A stretch of 54,945 nucleotides of DNA from JACNIZ01 sp964344765 (lineage in GTDB: Bacteria; Planctomycetota; UBA1135), in assembly GCA_964344765.1 (NCBI GenBank), contig CAYFOM010000031.1, forward strand, positions 1 to 54,945, given 5' to 3'. The position numbers were made by a program, and so were the translations under genes. The notes below the pieces were generated by a model. It made no database searches. It saw only the letters and a program-made list of their open reading frames with translations, and was not told where the DNA came from. Positions 17,201 to 29,451 of this stretch are shown here, in pieces. Position 1 is the first letter of the stretch. Each line of letters opens with the position of its first letter.

Positions 17201-17603
17201 TTTCATCGACCTTGCGCTCTTCGTGGAAACGCAGCAGGATCAGGTAGCGCGTATTGTCGTCGAGGCGATCGACCAACTTGCGCACGTTTTCGGCCATCTC
17301 GGCACGATAAAACAACTCCTCAGGCTTGGGCGGCTCCAGCGGCTGCGGCTGACGCTGCTCAAAACGCTGGGCGCGACGCGAATCGCGCCGGTTGGTGCTG
17401 CGCATCAGGTTGCGCGAGATCATCGCCAACCAACCTTTAAGGTTCTCACTATGCTTGGGCGGCGTTTGAATCGCCCGAAGCATGGTTTCCTGAGCCAGGT
17501 CCTCGGCGTCTTCTTCGCGCACTAGGCCCCTGGCTAAGTTGCGTACCCAACCCATGTGGGATAGCAACTCGTCAAGCGAAGGGGGAGATGGGGCCTGAGC
17601 CAT
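14298..17603 (-). CDS. ECF sigma factor fused to a TM helix and large Cna-B/carboxypeptidase-regulatory-like ectodomain
   Basis: Residues about 10-85 are a sigma-70 region 2 (EEDAEDLAQETMLRAI, WLAMISRNLMRS) and about 110-168 a region 4 helix-turn-helix (VDEIAQMLGISRRAAQSRL). A Gly/Ala/Pro-rich linker leads to one membrane helix (residues about 203-225, LLAIAALLLPVYFVAF). Some 870 residues follow, made of at least seven beta-sandwich modules with recurring SG.F.., DG.Y..., GTY and LPSGDYELLF-type turns. The topology puts the sigma domain in the cytoplasm and the modules outside. The frame opens with TTG at 17612, but ATG 17603 precedes the sigma start. ECF sigmas with long C-terminal extensions are known in Planctomycetes. 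No separate anti-sigma is adjacent. Confidence 0.85.
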   Translation of the reverse strand: MAQAPSPPSLDELLSHMGWVRNLARGLVREEDAEDLAQETMLRAIQTPPKHSENLKGWLAMISRNLMRSTNRRDSRRAQRFEQRQPQPLEPPKPEELFYRAEMAENVRKLVDRLDDNTRYLILLRFHEERKVDEIAQMLGISRRAAQSRLDRAMAKLRESMRVHFGDNYLVACLILAAPVGPPIATAVPAGTGAAAGGISGSGMAVLLQGLLAIAALLLPVYFVAFDSSADSSLAHPELVAGENVEAQVGTQEPVQPTRTETTTTVPDPDQSTIQLTVLDDNGLPVPTAEIAVRRGGGISPNQLWTSHLDSDRNLIARNQADEMGRASLDLPAVLKLNILVGSRYHHVERLRVTTPQTGENKELTAELSEAACVVGTATDGIGNPIAKAVVLLQRASSLNKFRTRTYVHRTVTGEDGSYELPSVPVGDYVLQVGHPGYERLIGHPFTITEDHCGHDVQRPLELSRGLSISGKFEDTDGDPVAGARIWVMDPSELPRDSADPVPPHNIDISGESAEDGTFLVHGWSQARGSGLMILAPGYLTKVVPNAEISDPLNITLQRGLNLSIRVEEDDQPIAAAHVKLVHRLTSTRSRSQSTTTQANGRATFHGLAPGMYYATVADTRGYGSTQPFELTASGQLEIIELTHGAGFQLSAVDENGEALSNLGLHLMYLRPLPNGAVDGGMGTTGQSSASGKTDSNGQYQIHLRPGVWHVQASPKGRTKLKQEIELHGDRVFQLKHQFGLTGSLEITAMDPAGQPLKELWVALAPEEGRHHTNRMDSAGKSHFTGLKPGTYMLYPWEPTSQPKTTPEGAMRVEIRAGEKTTVDLDNSFVSLPNFRVLRQGKPLEGAQIRLTPLFSKVAPTFDSRHATEEQTDARGNWQSGPVRVGRYLITERGDQNQPEQRWTMELKSGMVSHDLHLQEFQVSGRLVLPTGEAIRAVRVELDRQVRAADGSIMEAPLDSDGNGWITATSGVNGEFHFANVPAGTWQLRIRGQHWTGPSRTLFSVTESDVDLGTLKVEESCGLKLKLSARALREAEKGPRSTPAFAVVHLASQMRYQLFPNDQGIAERRDLPSGDYELLFSDRPATPLKLAAGSVVEWNLD

Positions 17604-17665
17604 AGTTTCCAAAATCCATAATGCCGCAGTGGTTGACGTACCCCGCGATTTTTTTCATTTTTTAG

Positions 17666-17693
17666 TTGTGAATCCGAGTTCCTAAGGCATACT
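17666..17693 (+). promoter_or_regulatory. Weak promoter-like boxes before the Cys-rich exported protein
   Basis: TTGTGA (17666-17671) and CATACT (17688-17693) each match the sigma-70 consensus at four of six positions and are separated by 16 bp. They lie 39 bp before the ATG at 17733 in the 129-bp gap that also serves the divergent sigma fusion. A poly-T stretch lies just upstream. This is suggestive only. Confidence 0.25.
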
Positions 17694-17732
17694 GGAAGGG
17701 TCGGGGTTTTCCCGTACTTACCTGTCACTGCC

Positions 17733-18098
17733 ATGCGCCCGTCTCGTGTTGTTACGATCTTGCTTTTAGCCTTAGGGCTGTTTGCAGGCTTTTCGTCCGC
17801 GAATACGAATGACTCCGCGCAAGACCCAGCTCTGGTTTGCGTCACGGAATTGCCAGGCTGTGAGGGTGAGGCCGCCACGATTCGCATTGTTCAAATGGGT
17901 GAAGAAACAATCATCACTGTTGAGCTTTGTGGCGAGAGTTACTCTACTTCGGTACCCAGTGATTCCAGTGACCCGGTATCGGGCACGCTGACTTGCTGCG
18001 GTCCTTCGGGCGACCGGGTCACACCGACAGGTACGCTGACTTCCTCAGCCACTAACTGGGGCGAAGTAGACGACTGCGAAGATTTTGACATCTCCTGA
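17733..18098 (+). CDS. Small secreted cysteine-containing protein
   Basis: A 121-residue product with a clear signal peptide (SRVVTILLLALGLFAGFSSA). The mature part is acidic, Ser/Thr-rich and has six cysteines, including a CC pair (TLTCCGPSG), which would suit disulfides outside the cytoplasm. No family is recognised. It is divergent from the sigma-factor fusion across 129 bp and overlaps the next gene by 14 bp, so it probably belongs with that gene. It may be a ligand or target of the sigma fusion, but this is speculation from position. Confidence 0.6.
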   Translation: MRPSRVVTILLLALGLFAGFSSANTNDSAQDPALVCVTELPGCEGEAATIRIVQMGEETIITVELCGESYSTSVPSDSSDPVSGTLTCCGPSGDRVTPTGTLTSSATNWGEVDDCEDFDIS

Positions 18099-18615
18099 TT
18101 CCAACCACGTTACGTCTAAAACGACAACTCCCCCCTCATCCCCGCCAAAGAATTTTTTGAAAGGGTTGATTACCGGAGCGGCTCTGGTCGGACTTGGAAC
18201 AGCAGCATTTTTGAATCGCAGCGATCCCGATGATGGAGTGCAAGCCAGCTCCGAGACCATTACGGTTCCGCCGAATGAGTTCGCGCTGGCAGTGGATGAT
18301 GAAGGCTTGCCGTTGCCCAGTGACGTCAACCGTTTTCACCGAGCCTTCTTTTTGCCCGATCAACAGGGATCGGTCATGGTTTCGGTGATCGGACTATCCG
18401 CGACCTCGGTTGCGGTGGAGTTGATCGAGTTGGAAACCAAAGATGGTCGTGACACCGTTCACCGTCGCATGGTGATTCGCGACATGCATTCCTTTGAACC
18501 GGTGTTCAAGTGGCTGCAAAACGGCAAGAAGTGTTGGATCGAACCTGAGACGTCGTGGGGCGGCGTTCATCGTCACACCGGTTTAGGTGCAACGATGAAA
18601 GTGACTGACGAATAA
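18085..18615 (+). CDS. Single-pass membrane protein with small extracytoplasmic domain
   Basis: The 176-residue frame begins at a TTG inside the 3' end of the preceding gene. No ATG precedes the membrane helix. A Ser/Thr/Pro-rich cytoplasmic tail leads to one hydrophobic helix (GLITGAALVGLGTAAFL, residues about 27-43). An extracytoplasmic domain of about 130 residues follows (FALAVDDEGLPLP to the end). No family is recognised. Its overlap with the Cys-rich secreted protein suggests joint translation. It is convergent with the large dehydrogenase gene (38 bp between stops). Confidence 0.55.
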   Translation: MTSPDSNHVTSKTTTPPSSPPKNFLKGLITGAALVGLGTAAFLNRSDPDDGVQASSETITVPPNEFALAVDDEGLPLPSDVNRFHRAFFLPDQQGSVMVSVIGLSATSVAVELIELETKDGRDTVHRRMVIRDMHSFEPVFKWLQNGKKCWIEPETSWGGVHRHTGLGATMKVTDE

Positions 18616-18653
18616 CCTTCGCTTCCCGCGGGATTCGGTGGTGAATGCGCGGC

Positions 18654-22670
<4,017 letters not shown>

Positions 22671-22824
22671 GATACCGAAACGTTGGCGGACCGCGGGGCC
22701 AAATGCCGGTCAATCGCCGCTGTCCGGGCGCCGACTCTGGCATTTCGCAACTGCGCTACAATCCGCTTCAATCGAATGCTGTTGCGCGAAGCCACGAAAG
22801 TGAATCGCGCGTCTTGTTTTACCA

Positions 22825-24174
22825 ATGAACGACTCCGACCCCATCCAGGAACTGCGCAACGCGTTGGCGCACAGTCCGGACAATTATCCGTTGCACATGT
22901 TGTTGGCCAAGTCGCTGCTCGACATGGGCCGCGCCGCCGAAGCCGAGCCCGAATTCCGCACCGTGCTCGCCAAGAATCCCAATGCCGACGCCGCCCACGG
23001 TCTTGCGCGTGCATTTGCTGCGCAAGGGAAGATGTCGGCTGCTGTGGTGTTGCTTGAGGAATGGACCGAGCGTGCAGATTGCCCGGCCAAGTTGAAGGTG
23101 CTGTTGGCGGATTACTATTTGCGCAGCGGCGAAGCGAAGAGTGCGGTCAAGATTTATAAGCAGGCGTTGCAGCAGGATCCATCGTGCAAGTCCGAAGAGC
23201 TTAGCGATCGGCTAGGCGTTGGATTGTCGGCCGAGGAAGAGGCGCAAGCCGAAGTGGTCGATGGCCGCGTGCGTTCGGCGCCGGCGCCGGGCACGATGAG
23301 CGAGGTGCCGGAGGTGAAATCGGACATGGATTTCAGCGACGTTGGCGGCATGGAAGCGGTGAAGGAAGAGATCCGCATGAAGATCATCTTGCCGATGGAG
23401 CGTCCGGATTTGTTCGAGGCATATGGCAAGAAGACCGGTGGCGGAATTTTGCTTTACGGACCTCCCGGCTGTGGCAAAACGCTGATGGCGAAGGCAACTG
23501 CCGGCGAGGTCAGCGCGCGTTTTATGCCGATTGGTATTCACGACGTGCTCGATATGTACATCGGGCAAAGCGAGCAAAACTTGCACGGCATATTCGATTC
23601 GGCGCGTGCACAAACGCCGACGGTGTTGTTCTTCGACGAGGTCGATGCGCTCGGCGCCAGTCGTTCCGATATGCGTCAATCCGGCGGTCGTCATCTGGTC
23701 AATCAATTCCTCGCCGAACTCGACGGCATGGAGCACGATAACGATGGCTTACTGATTTTGGGAGCCACCAATGCGCCGTGGCATTTGGATCCGGCATTCC
23801 GTCGGCCGGGGCGTTTTGATCGCATTTTGTTTGTGCCGCCGCCGGATGAAGAGGCGCGTGCCGAAATCGTCCGCGCGTTGTTGAAGAATAAGCCGGTGGA
23901 TGACATCGACGCCGAGCGTGTGGCGAAGAAGACTAAAGAATTCTCCGGCGCCGATTTGAAGGCGGTGGTGGATAGTGCGATTGAAATTCGCCTGCAAGAG
24001 GCGTTGCGTAAGGGTGTGCCGGCGCCGTTGACGACCAAAGACTTGCTCAAAGCGGCGAAGTCGGTGAAGCCCAGCACCAAAGAATGGTTCGCGTCGGCGC
24101 GTAACTATGCGCTTTACTCGAACCAAGGCGGTATTTACGACGACATTCTCGATTATTTGAACATCAAGCGATAA
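22825..24174 (+). CDS. AAA+ ATPase with N-terminal TPR repeats
   Basis: Residues about 1-130 form three to four TPR-like helical pairs (PLHMLLAKSLLDMGRAAEAEPEF, LLADYYLRSGEAKSAVKIYKQAL). A classical single AAA module follows the linker: Walker A GPPGCGKTLMAKA (about 211-223), Walker B VLFFDEVDALG (about 266), and the second region of homology ATNAPWHLDPAFRRPGRFD with two Arg fingers (about 313-331). A C-terminal helical lid (SGADLKAVVDSAIE) completes the classic Cdc48/FtsH-like clade. No protease domain is present, so it is an unfoldase or remodelling ATPase. It leads a run with two TPR/membrane genes (13 bp and then 19 bp gaps), which points to a shared complex. Confidence 0.88.
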   Translation: MNDSDPIQELRNALAHSPDNYPLHMLLAKSLLDMGRAAEAEPEFRTVLAKNPNADAAHGLARAFAAQGKMSAAVVLLEEWTERADCPAKLKVLLADYYLRSGEAKSAVKIYKQALQQDPSCKSEELSDRLGVGLSAEEEAQAEVVDGRVRSAPAPGTMSEVPEVKSDMDFSDVGGMEAVKEEIRMKIILPMERPDLFEAYGKKTGGGILLYGPPGCGKTLMAKATAGEVSARFMPIGIHDVLDMYIGQSEQNLHGIFDSARAQTPTVLFFDEVDALGASRSDMRQSGGRHLVNQFLAELDGMEHDNDGLLILGATNAPWHLDPAFRRPGRFDRILFVPPPDEEARAEIVRALLKNKPVDDIDAERVAKKTKEFSGADLKAVVDSAIEIRLQEALRKGVPAPLTTKDLLKAAKSVKPSTKEWFASARNYALYSNQGGIYDDILDYLNIKR

Positions 24175-24187
24175 GCGACTTTTGCCT

Positions 24188-25429
24188 ATGCTGCAACGCG
24201 CAGAAATTTTATTGAATCAACGTCGGCCGAGTGATGCGGAAGAAACCATCCGCCACTACTTGGCCGACGAACCGAATAGCGTCTGGGCTTATGTTTTGCT
24301 CGCCCAGGCGCTGATGGATCAAGAGCGCTATTCCTCGGCGTTGGAAGCGGCCGATCAGGCGGTCGCGCTGGAGCCGAGTTGGGGGGTGGGGGCGAGTGTT
24401 TATCTGGCAAGTGATGACCGCAAAGCCGCGCGCAAGTCCATTGAAGAAGCCATTCAACTGGATCCTGAAGATCCGGACTACTACGGCTTAAGCGCACAGA
24501 TTCACATGCTGGAACGCAATTGGGAAGCGGCTGAATCCGAAGCGCGACTCGGTTTGTCGTTGGATCCGGATCACAGTTTGAGTCGGCACATGTTGTCGCA
24601 CACGTTGATCAGCACGGGGCGGCAGGGCGTGGCGCACGAATCGCTGGAAGCCGGGCTATCGAACAACCCATTGGATCCGGATGCGCATGTGCAGGTGGGC
24701 TATCAAGCCTTGCACACCGGCGACACCGATCGCGCTTTGGAGGCCTTTGAAGAGGCCTTGCGGCTGGATGCCGAGCACGAAGGCGCGCGCGGTGGATTGG
24801 TTGAAGCGTTGAAGGCGCGTAGCCCAATCTATAGTTGGATTCTGCGCGGATTTTTAAAGCTCAGTAGTCTGCCGGGCAACACCGTCCTCTATCTATTGGT
24901 CGGCTTTTTCATTCTCAATCGCATTGCACGATCGGTTTCCAAGAGCAATCCCGATCTGGCACCGCTGTTGGCGCCGGTGACTTGGATTTATATGTCCATC
25001 GTCGCCATTACATGGTTCGCCGAATCCTTCTTCGACATGCTGCTGCTGACCACGCGCGAAGGTCGCATGGCTTTAGTGGGGGAGGCGCGCCAACGTGCAT
25101 TGGCTTTTTCCGCGGGCTTGTTTTTGGTGGCCGTCACTGCGGTTTACGCAATCGTTCAACAGGATTCGGAATGGCTGTGGGTGGGCGCATTCATCCTCTT
25201 CGCCCAAATCCCAATCGTCAGCGCATTCTCGTGCAAGCGCAAAGGTGCACGTAACGTCATGATGGGCATTGCCGTGATCTGCAACCTGTTTTTGGTGATC
25301 GGGCTTTCGATGGTATTCCTCAGCGCGAATCCAGATCACGACACTGGTTCCGGACTGGTCATCCTAGGTGGATTCGGCGGGGCGATTTCGTCGTGGTTAG
25401 GCCTCATCTTCATCGTTCGCGAGGGCTGA
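24188..25429 (+). CDS. TPR protein with six C-terminal membrane helices
   Basis: Residues about 1-205 are tandem TPRs (AEETIRHYLADEPNSVWAY, YSSALEAADQAVALEPSW, AALSLDPDHSL-type units). The C-terminal 200 residues have about six hydrophobic helices (TVLYLLVGFFILNRIA, WIYMSIVAITWF, LAFSAGLFLVAVTAVYAIV, and three more). A short loop TTREGRMALVGEARQRA separates helices 2 and 3 and recurs in the neighbouring paralogue. The frame opens at TTG 24182. ATG 24188 is preferred. The TPRs would be cytoplasmic and may bind the AAA+ protein made from the gene just upstream, which also has TPRs (inference). Confidence 0.75.
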   Translation: MLQRAEILLNQRRPSDAEETIRHYLADEPNSVWAYVLLAQALMDQERYSSALEAADQAVALEPSWGVGASVYLASDDRKAARKSIEEAIQLDPEDPDYYGLSAQIHMLERNWEAAESEARLGLSLDPDHSLSRHMLSHTLISTGRQGVAHESLEAGLSNNPLDPDAHVQVGYQALHTGDTDRALEAFEEALRLDAEHEGARGGLVEALKARSPIYSWILRGFLKLSSLPGNTVLYLLVGFFILNRIARSVSKSNPDLAPLLAPVTWIYMSIVAITWFAESFFDMLLLTTREGRMALVGEARQRALAFSAGLFLVAVTAVYAIVQQDSEWLWVGAFILFAQIPIVSAFSCKRKGARNVMMGIAVICNLFLVIGLSMVFLSANPDHDTGSGLVILGGFGGAISSWLGLIFIVREG

Positions 25430-25448
25430 CCAGCCGACGCCATCCGCC

Positions 25449-26708
25449 ATGTCACTCACCGATCGCGCCACCATGCTGCTGGAAAGCGGACGTCCGCAGC
25501 TTGCGTTGGAGGTATTGGAAGACCACCTGGTTCAGCAGCCGAACGACGCCGAGGCTTATGCGTTGATGGCTTGGGCGTACAGCGATTTGGATCAATATAA
25601 AAAGGGAATCGAGGCAGCGGATCAAGCGATTGGGTTGGATGCCGAGGACTACTACGGCTATTTCATGAAGGGTTGTTTACTCCATGAAATGCAAGAATGG
25701 GGCAAAGCGCAAAAGGTCATTCAAGAAGCGCTGCGCCTGGAGCCCAAAGACGCGGATCTTTATGCGCGCAGTGCCGACATTTACATCAGTGAAAGTGAGT
25801 GGCAGAAGGCGTTGGACAAATCGGATGCGGGTATCGAGCTAAACCCACGTCATTTTGGCTGTTGGATAGCCCAGTCGCGTGCGCTTGCTCGCTTGCGCCG
25901 GTTTGAAGAGGCGGAGCACCCCACAGATACCGCTCAGCAGTTAAAGCCGGAACATCAAGAAGGATTTATTAGCCGCGGATTGATCGCCCAACTTCAGGGA
26001 GAAAGTCTCGCCGCGCGCGGATTTTTCATTGAAGCGCTGCGCATTGAACCGCGCGATACCGAAGCACGCGAAGGTTACTTGCAAAGCCTGCGCGCAGATC
26101 ACTTCTTCTTTTTCTGGCCAATTCATCTCGGTCACAAAATCGCGACGATGCCGCCGAAGCGGGCCAAGTTTCTATTGCGCGTTTTGCTGCGCGGAGGTCT
26201 GGTCGTCGCCATTCTCGCCGGCGTCAATTTGCTTTCAGTCGTTCTCTTCATTCCGGCAGTTTTGGCCATCTTTCTTGCCGGGGTGCCGCTTTATTTCTTG
26301 GCGTTGAACTGGTTCGATTTAGCATTACTGCTGACGCCCGAAGGCCGCGCGGTCATGGACGACGACGAACGCAATCGGGTGCGCTGGTTTTTGGCCAGCA
26401 TGGCGGCAACTGGCATTTGTCTGCTCATCGCTGCAAGCATCAAATGGCAATTTTCCATTGCTGCATTGGCAGTCCTCTTCGGCCAAATGCCGATCTCGTC
26501 CATCTTTTATTGCCGCACATCATCAATGGCCAAGCTGATGGTTGGCGTTTCCCTGCTGTGCAACGGATTAGCCCTCGCCGGCTTGGCGCTAGAGCTTGCT
26601 CAACCCGTCGACGGTATCGGTGTCGGATTGCAGATTTGCATGGCGTCGGTGGTTTTATCGCTACTTGGCGGTTGGGCCGGCTTGCTGTTGGCGCCCAAGG
26701 TCGATTGA
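25449..26708 (+). CDS. TPR protein with six C-terminal membrane helices (paralogue)
   Basis: Same architecture as the preceding gene: about six TPR units in residues 1-215 (AEAYALMAWAYSDLDQYKKGI, YGYFMKGCLLHEMQEWGKAQ) and about six membrane helices after residue 235 (VVAILAGVNLLSVVLFI, VLAIFLAGVPLYFLAL and others). The loop LTPEGRAVMDDDERNRVRW aligns with the corresponding loop of the paralogue, and both share a 'FGQMPISSIF/FAQIPIVSAF' helix end. It starts 19 bp after the preceding stop. The family is unknown. Tandem duplication followed by divergence is the simplest origin. The next gene is on the same strand but 75 bp away and looks unrelated. Confidence 0.75.
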   Translation: MSLTDRATMLLESGRPQLALEVLEDHLVQQPNDAEAYALMAWAYSDLDQYKKGIEAADQAIGLDAEDYYGYFMKGCLLHEMQEWGKAQKVIQEALRLEPKDADLYARSADIYISESEWQKALDKSDAGIELNPRHFGCWIAQSRALARLRRFEEAEHPTDTAQQLKPEHQEGFISRGLIAQLQGESLAARGFFIEALRIEPRDTEAREGYLQSLRADHFFFFWPIHLGHKIATMPPKRAKFLLRVLLRGGLVVAILAGVNLLSVVLFIPAVLAIFLAGVPLYFLALNWFDLALLLTPEGRAVMDDDERNRVRWFLASMAATGICLLIAASIKWQFSIAALAVLFGQMPISSIFYCRTSSMAKLMVGVSLLCNGLALAGLALELAQPVDGIGVGLQICMASVVLSLLGGWAGLLLAPKVD

Positions 26709-26783
26709 GGCGGCGCGGATGACAATATTGTGTGATAGGAAGTTGGAAAGTGAAGTATCATGGAGTGAAGCTCGTCCGCTGCA

Positions 26784-29387
26784 ATGAAATTCTTCCTCCC
26801 CGCGCTACTCTTCCTGGCCCTTTGTGCGCCCGCGCTGTCGGCTGCACAGCTGGTGCCGCCGGGAAGCATGTGGAAGTTTTTGGACGACGGCAGCGATCAG
26901 GGCGGTGATTGGACGGGCGTCAATTTCGACGACCTTTTGTGGGCGTACGGGCCGGCGCAATTGGGTTATGGCGAAGGCGATGAGGCAACGGTGATTGGCT
27001 TTGGACCGAACCCTGACGCTAAACACATCACCACTTATTTCCGCCACACTTTTTACGTGGCCGATGTGCAGACCATCAATCACGTGGCGCTGGGTTTGCT
27101 GCGCGATGACGGCGTTGTGGTGTATTTGAATGGTCATCGCATGTTCCGCGACAACCTGCCGGCAGGTGATCCGAACTTTTTGACTCAAGCGGCGACCGAT
27201 ATTGAAGGCCATCGTGAAGATCAGTGGATTTGGAAAAGCTTGGATACGTCGTACTTGCTTCCCGGTGTCAACGTGCTTGCCGTTGAAATCCATCAGTTCG
27301 ACGGCACTAGTTCCGACCTAAGTTTCGATTGCACGCTCGACGAAACCAAGTTGCTGGAACCCGGTCATGTTTGGCAATACCAAGACGACGGTTCCGATCA
27401 AGGCACTGCGTGGTCGACACCCGGTTTCGACGCGTCGTCCTGGCCGCAGGGTCCATCCGAGTTGGGTTACGGTGACGGCGATGAACTGACCGAAATCGGG
27501 TTCGGTGGTAACGCCAACAACGTGCATCCAACCACGTATTTCCGCACCGGCATCCGCGTCAACGATCCGCTGATTTTGCCCGAGCTGAACCTAGGCGTGA
27601 AGCACGACGACGGCGCTATCGTCTACCTCAATGGCATTGAGGTTCTGCGTGCAAACATGCCGGCAGGGGCGGTGGATTATCAAACTTACGCATCTACCAA
27701 TATCGAAGGCACCGCCGAGCACACATGGTCATGGGCAACCATCAACCCAACCATGCTCAACCCGGGCTACAACTCGTTGGCGATTGAAGTCCACCAAGCT
27801 CTGCCGGATAGCGATGACGTCAGTCTCAACGTGGTGCTGCGTCCGGGACCCATCGAACACTTAGCGCGCGCGCCGTATTTGCAAAACTTCAACGAAAACC
27901 GCGCCGTGGTGCGTTGGCGGACGGCATTCCCGGAATCCAGTCTGGTCGAGTTTGGAGGCGCGCCCGGCGCGCTCACTCAAAGCGTGTTTGACCCCACGCC
28001 GGTGACCGATCACGAAGTGGTGCTGGACGGCTTAGCTAGCCACACCACATACTTTTACTCCGTCGGTTCGGCCGAAGTCATGCGCGCCGGCAATGACGTC
28101 GACCATTACTTCACCACTTTCCCCGCCGCAGGCCAACCGTCGCCGACTCGAGTTTGGGTGTTGGGGGATTGCGGCACCGGCGGTCCGATTCAAATGGCGG
28201 TGCGCGACGCTTATCTAGCATGGTCGGCCGGCCAGACCACCGACTTAATCTTGCTGCTCGGCGACAACGCCTACGTCGACGGCACCGACGAGCAGTACAC
28301 GCGCTCGTTCTTCAACGTTTACCCCGAATCGCTGCGCCAAATTCCCGCCTATTCCACGCGCGGCAATCACGAGCGCAACGAAGGCGTTTACTACAACACC
28401 TTCACGCTGCCGGCCCAGGGTGAAGGCGGCGGCTTGCCGTCGGGTACCGAAGCGTACTATTCCTTTGACTACGCCAACATCCACTTCGTTTGTTTGGATT
28501 CGTACGCGACCAGCCGACTGGTCGGCGACCCGATGATCACTTGGTTGGAAAACGATTTGGCGTCGACTGACCAAGAATGGATCATCGCTTTTTGGCACCA
28601 CCCGCCTTACAGCAAAGGCAGTCACGATTCCGATTCGATTCACGACAGCGACGGCGCGATGGTGGAAATGCGCGAGCGTTTTGTGCCGGTGCTCGAAAGC
28701 TATGGCGTCGACTTGGTGCTGTCCGGTCACAGCCATTCGTATGAACGCTCGTTCCTGATCGACGGCCACTACAGCTTTTCGTTCACCTGGGACCCGGGCC
28801 TGATGCTCGTCGATTCGGGCGACGGCCGGGAAGGCGGATCGGGTGCTTACGTCAAACCCAACGCCGCACGCGCCGGCGCGATTTACACCGTTGCCGGATC
28901 GGCCGGCAAAGTCAGTTTGGGTTCCTTTGATCACCCAGTGATGGTGCAATCCCTGCCGCTGGCCGGTTCGGTGGCGCTGGATATCGACGACGATGAACTC
29001 AATCTGAGTTTCGTCGACGCCACCGGAATCGTCGCCGACCACTTCACCTTGCGCAAGCATCGCGAAGGGCCATTCCTGGACTTGCGCAACCTCACCGCCG
29101 GCGAAATCGTCACCGCCACAATGAGCGGGATGACTCCCGGAAACCTGACATACCTGGGTTACTCCCTCAACGGTCCCGGTCCGACCACCACTCCATTAGG
29201 AGTGGTGCAGCTGACTCAACCCATCGGCCAAGTCGGTCCGTTCCCGGCCGACGGAAACGGGGAATTGCAAGTCAGCCAAGCGCTGCCGTTGGCACTGACC
29301 GGTGCGGTTGTTTATTCGCAAGCGGTGGAAGTCATCGCGCCTGGCGTCGGCTCCATGTCCAATGCCAGAGCGGACTTAGTCCAGTAG
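26784..29387 (+). CDS. Secreted purple-acid-phosphatase-like metallophosphoesterase
   Basis: After a signal peptide (FLPALLFLALCAPALSA) come two tandem 170-residue domains that resemble each other (WKFLDDGSDQGGDWTG / WQYQDDGSDQGTAWST, with DDGVVVYLNGHRMFRDNLPAG / DDGAIVYLNGIEVLRANMPAG). A fibronectin-like PAP N-domain (about 360-450) follows, then the catalytic core with the five PAP blocks: GDCGTGG (about 461), GDNAYVDG (about 492), GNHE (about 526), HHPPYS (about 605) and GHSHSYERS (about 647). These supply the dinuclear metal ligands. A C-terminal beta domain of about 100 residues ends the protein. It probably releases phosphate from organic esters outside the cell. Substrate is unknown. 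Confidence 0.9.
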   Translation: MKFFLPALLFLALCAPALSAAQLVPPGSMWKFLDDGSDQGGDWTGVNFDDLLWAYGPAQLGYGEGDEATVIGFGPNPDAKHITTYFRHTFYVADVQTINHVALGLLRDDGVVVYLNGHRMFRDNLPAGDPNFLTQAATDIEGHREDQWIWKSLDTSYLLPGVNVLAVEIHQFDGTSSDLSFDCTLDETKLLEPGHVWQYQDDGSDQGTAWSTPGFDASSWPQGPSELGYGDGDELTEIGFGGNANNVHPTTYFRTGIRVNDPLILPELNLGVKHDDGAIVYLNGIEVLRANMPAGAVDYQTYASTNIEGTAEHTWSWATINPTMLNPGYNSLAIEVHQALPDSDDVSLNVVLRPGPIEHLARAPYLQNFNENRAVVRWRTAFPESSLVEFGGAPGALTQSVFDPTPVTDHEVVLDGLASHTTYFYSVGSAEVMRAGNDVDHYFTTFPAAGQPSPTRVWVLGDCGTGGPIQMAVRDAYLAWSAGQTTDLILLLGDNAYVDGTDEQYTRSFFNVYPESLRQIPAYSTRGNHERNEGVYYNTFTLPAQGEGGGLPSGTEAYYSFDYANIHFVCLDSYATSRLVGDPMITWLENDLASTDQEWIIAFWHHPPYSKGSHDSDSIHDSDGAMVEMRERFVPVLESYGVDLVLSGHSHSYERSFLIDGHYSFSFTWDPGLMLVDSGDGREGGSGAYVKPNAARAGAIYTVAGSAGKVSLGSFDHPVMVQSLPLAGSVALDIDDDELNLSFVDATGIVADHFTLRKHREGPFLDLRNLTAGEIVTATMSGMTPGNLTYLGYSLNGPGPTTTPLGVVQLTQPIGQVGPFPADGNGELQVSQALPLALTGAVVYSQAVEVIAPGVGSMSNARADLVQ

Positions 29388-29451
29388 GCGTTTTGCTTTA
29401 AGATCGATCGTTTAAGAGGTAAACTGGGCTCACATTAGTTAGGTTTTGACG

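Noticed and set aside
29388..29451. Intrinsic terminator or att site between the phosphatase and methyltransferase
   Set aside because: No hairpin followed by a T-tract and no repeat matching the other side of the restriction pair was visible, so an insertion edge could not be defined.
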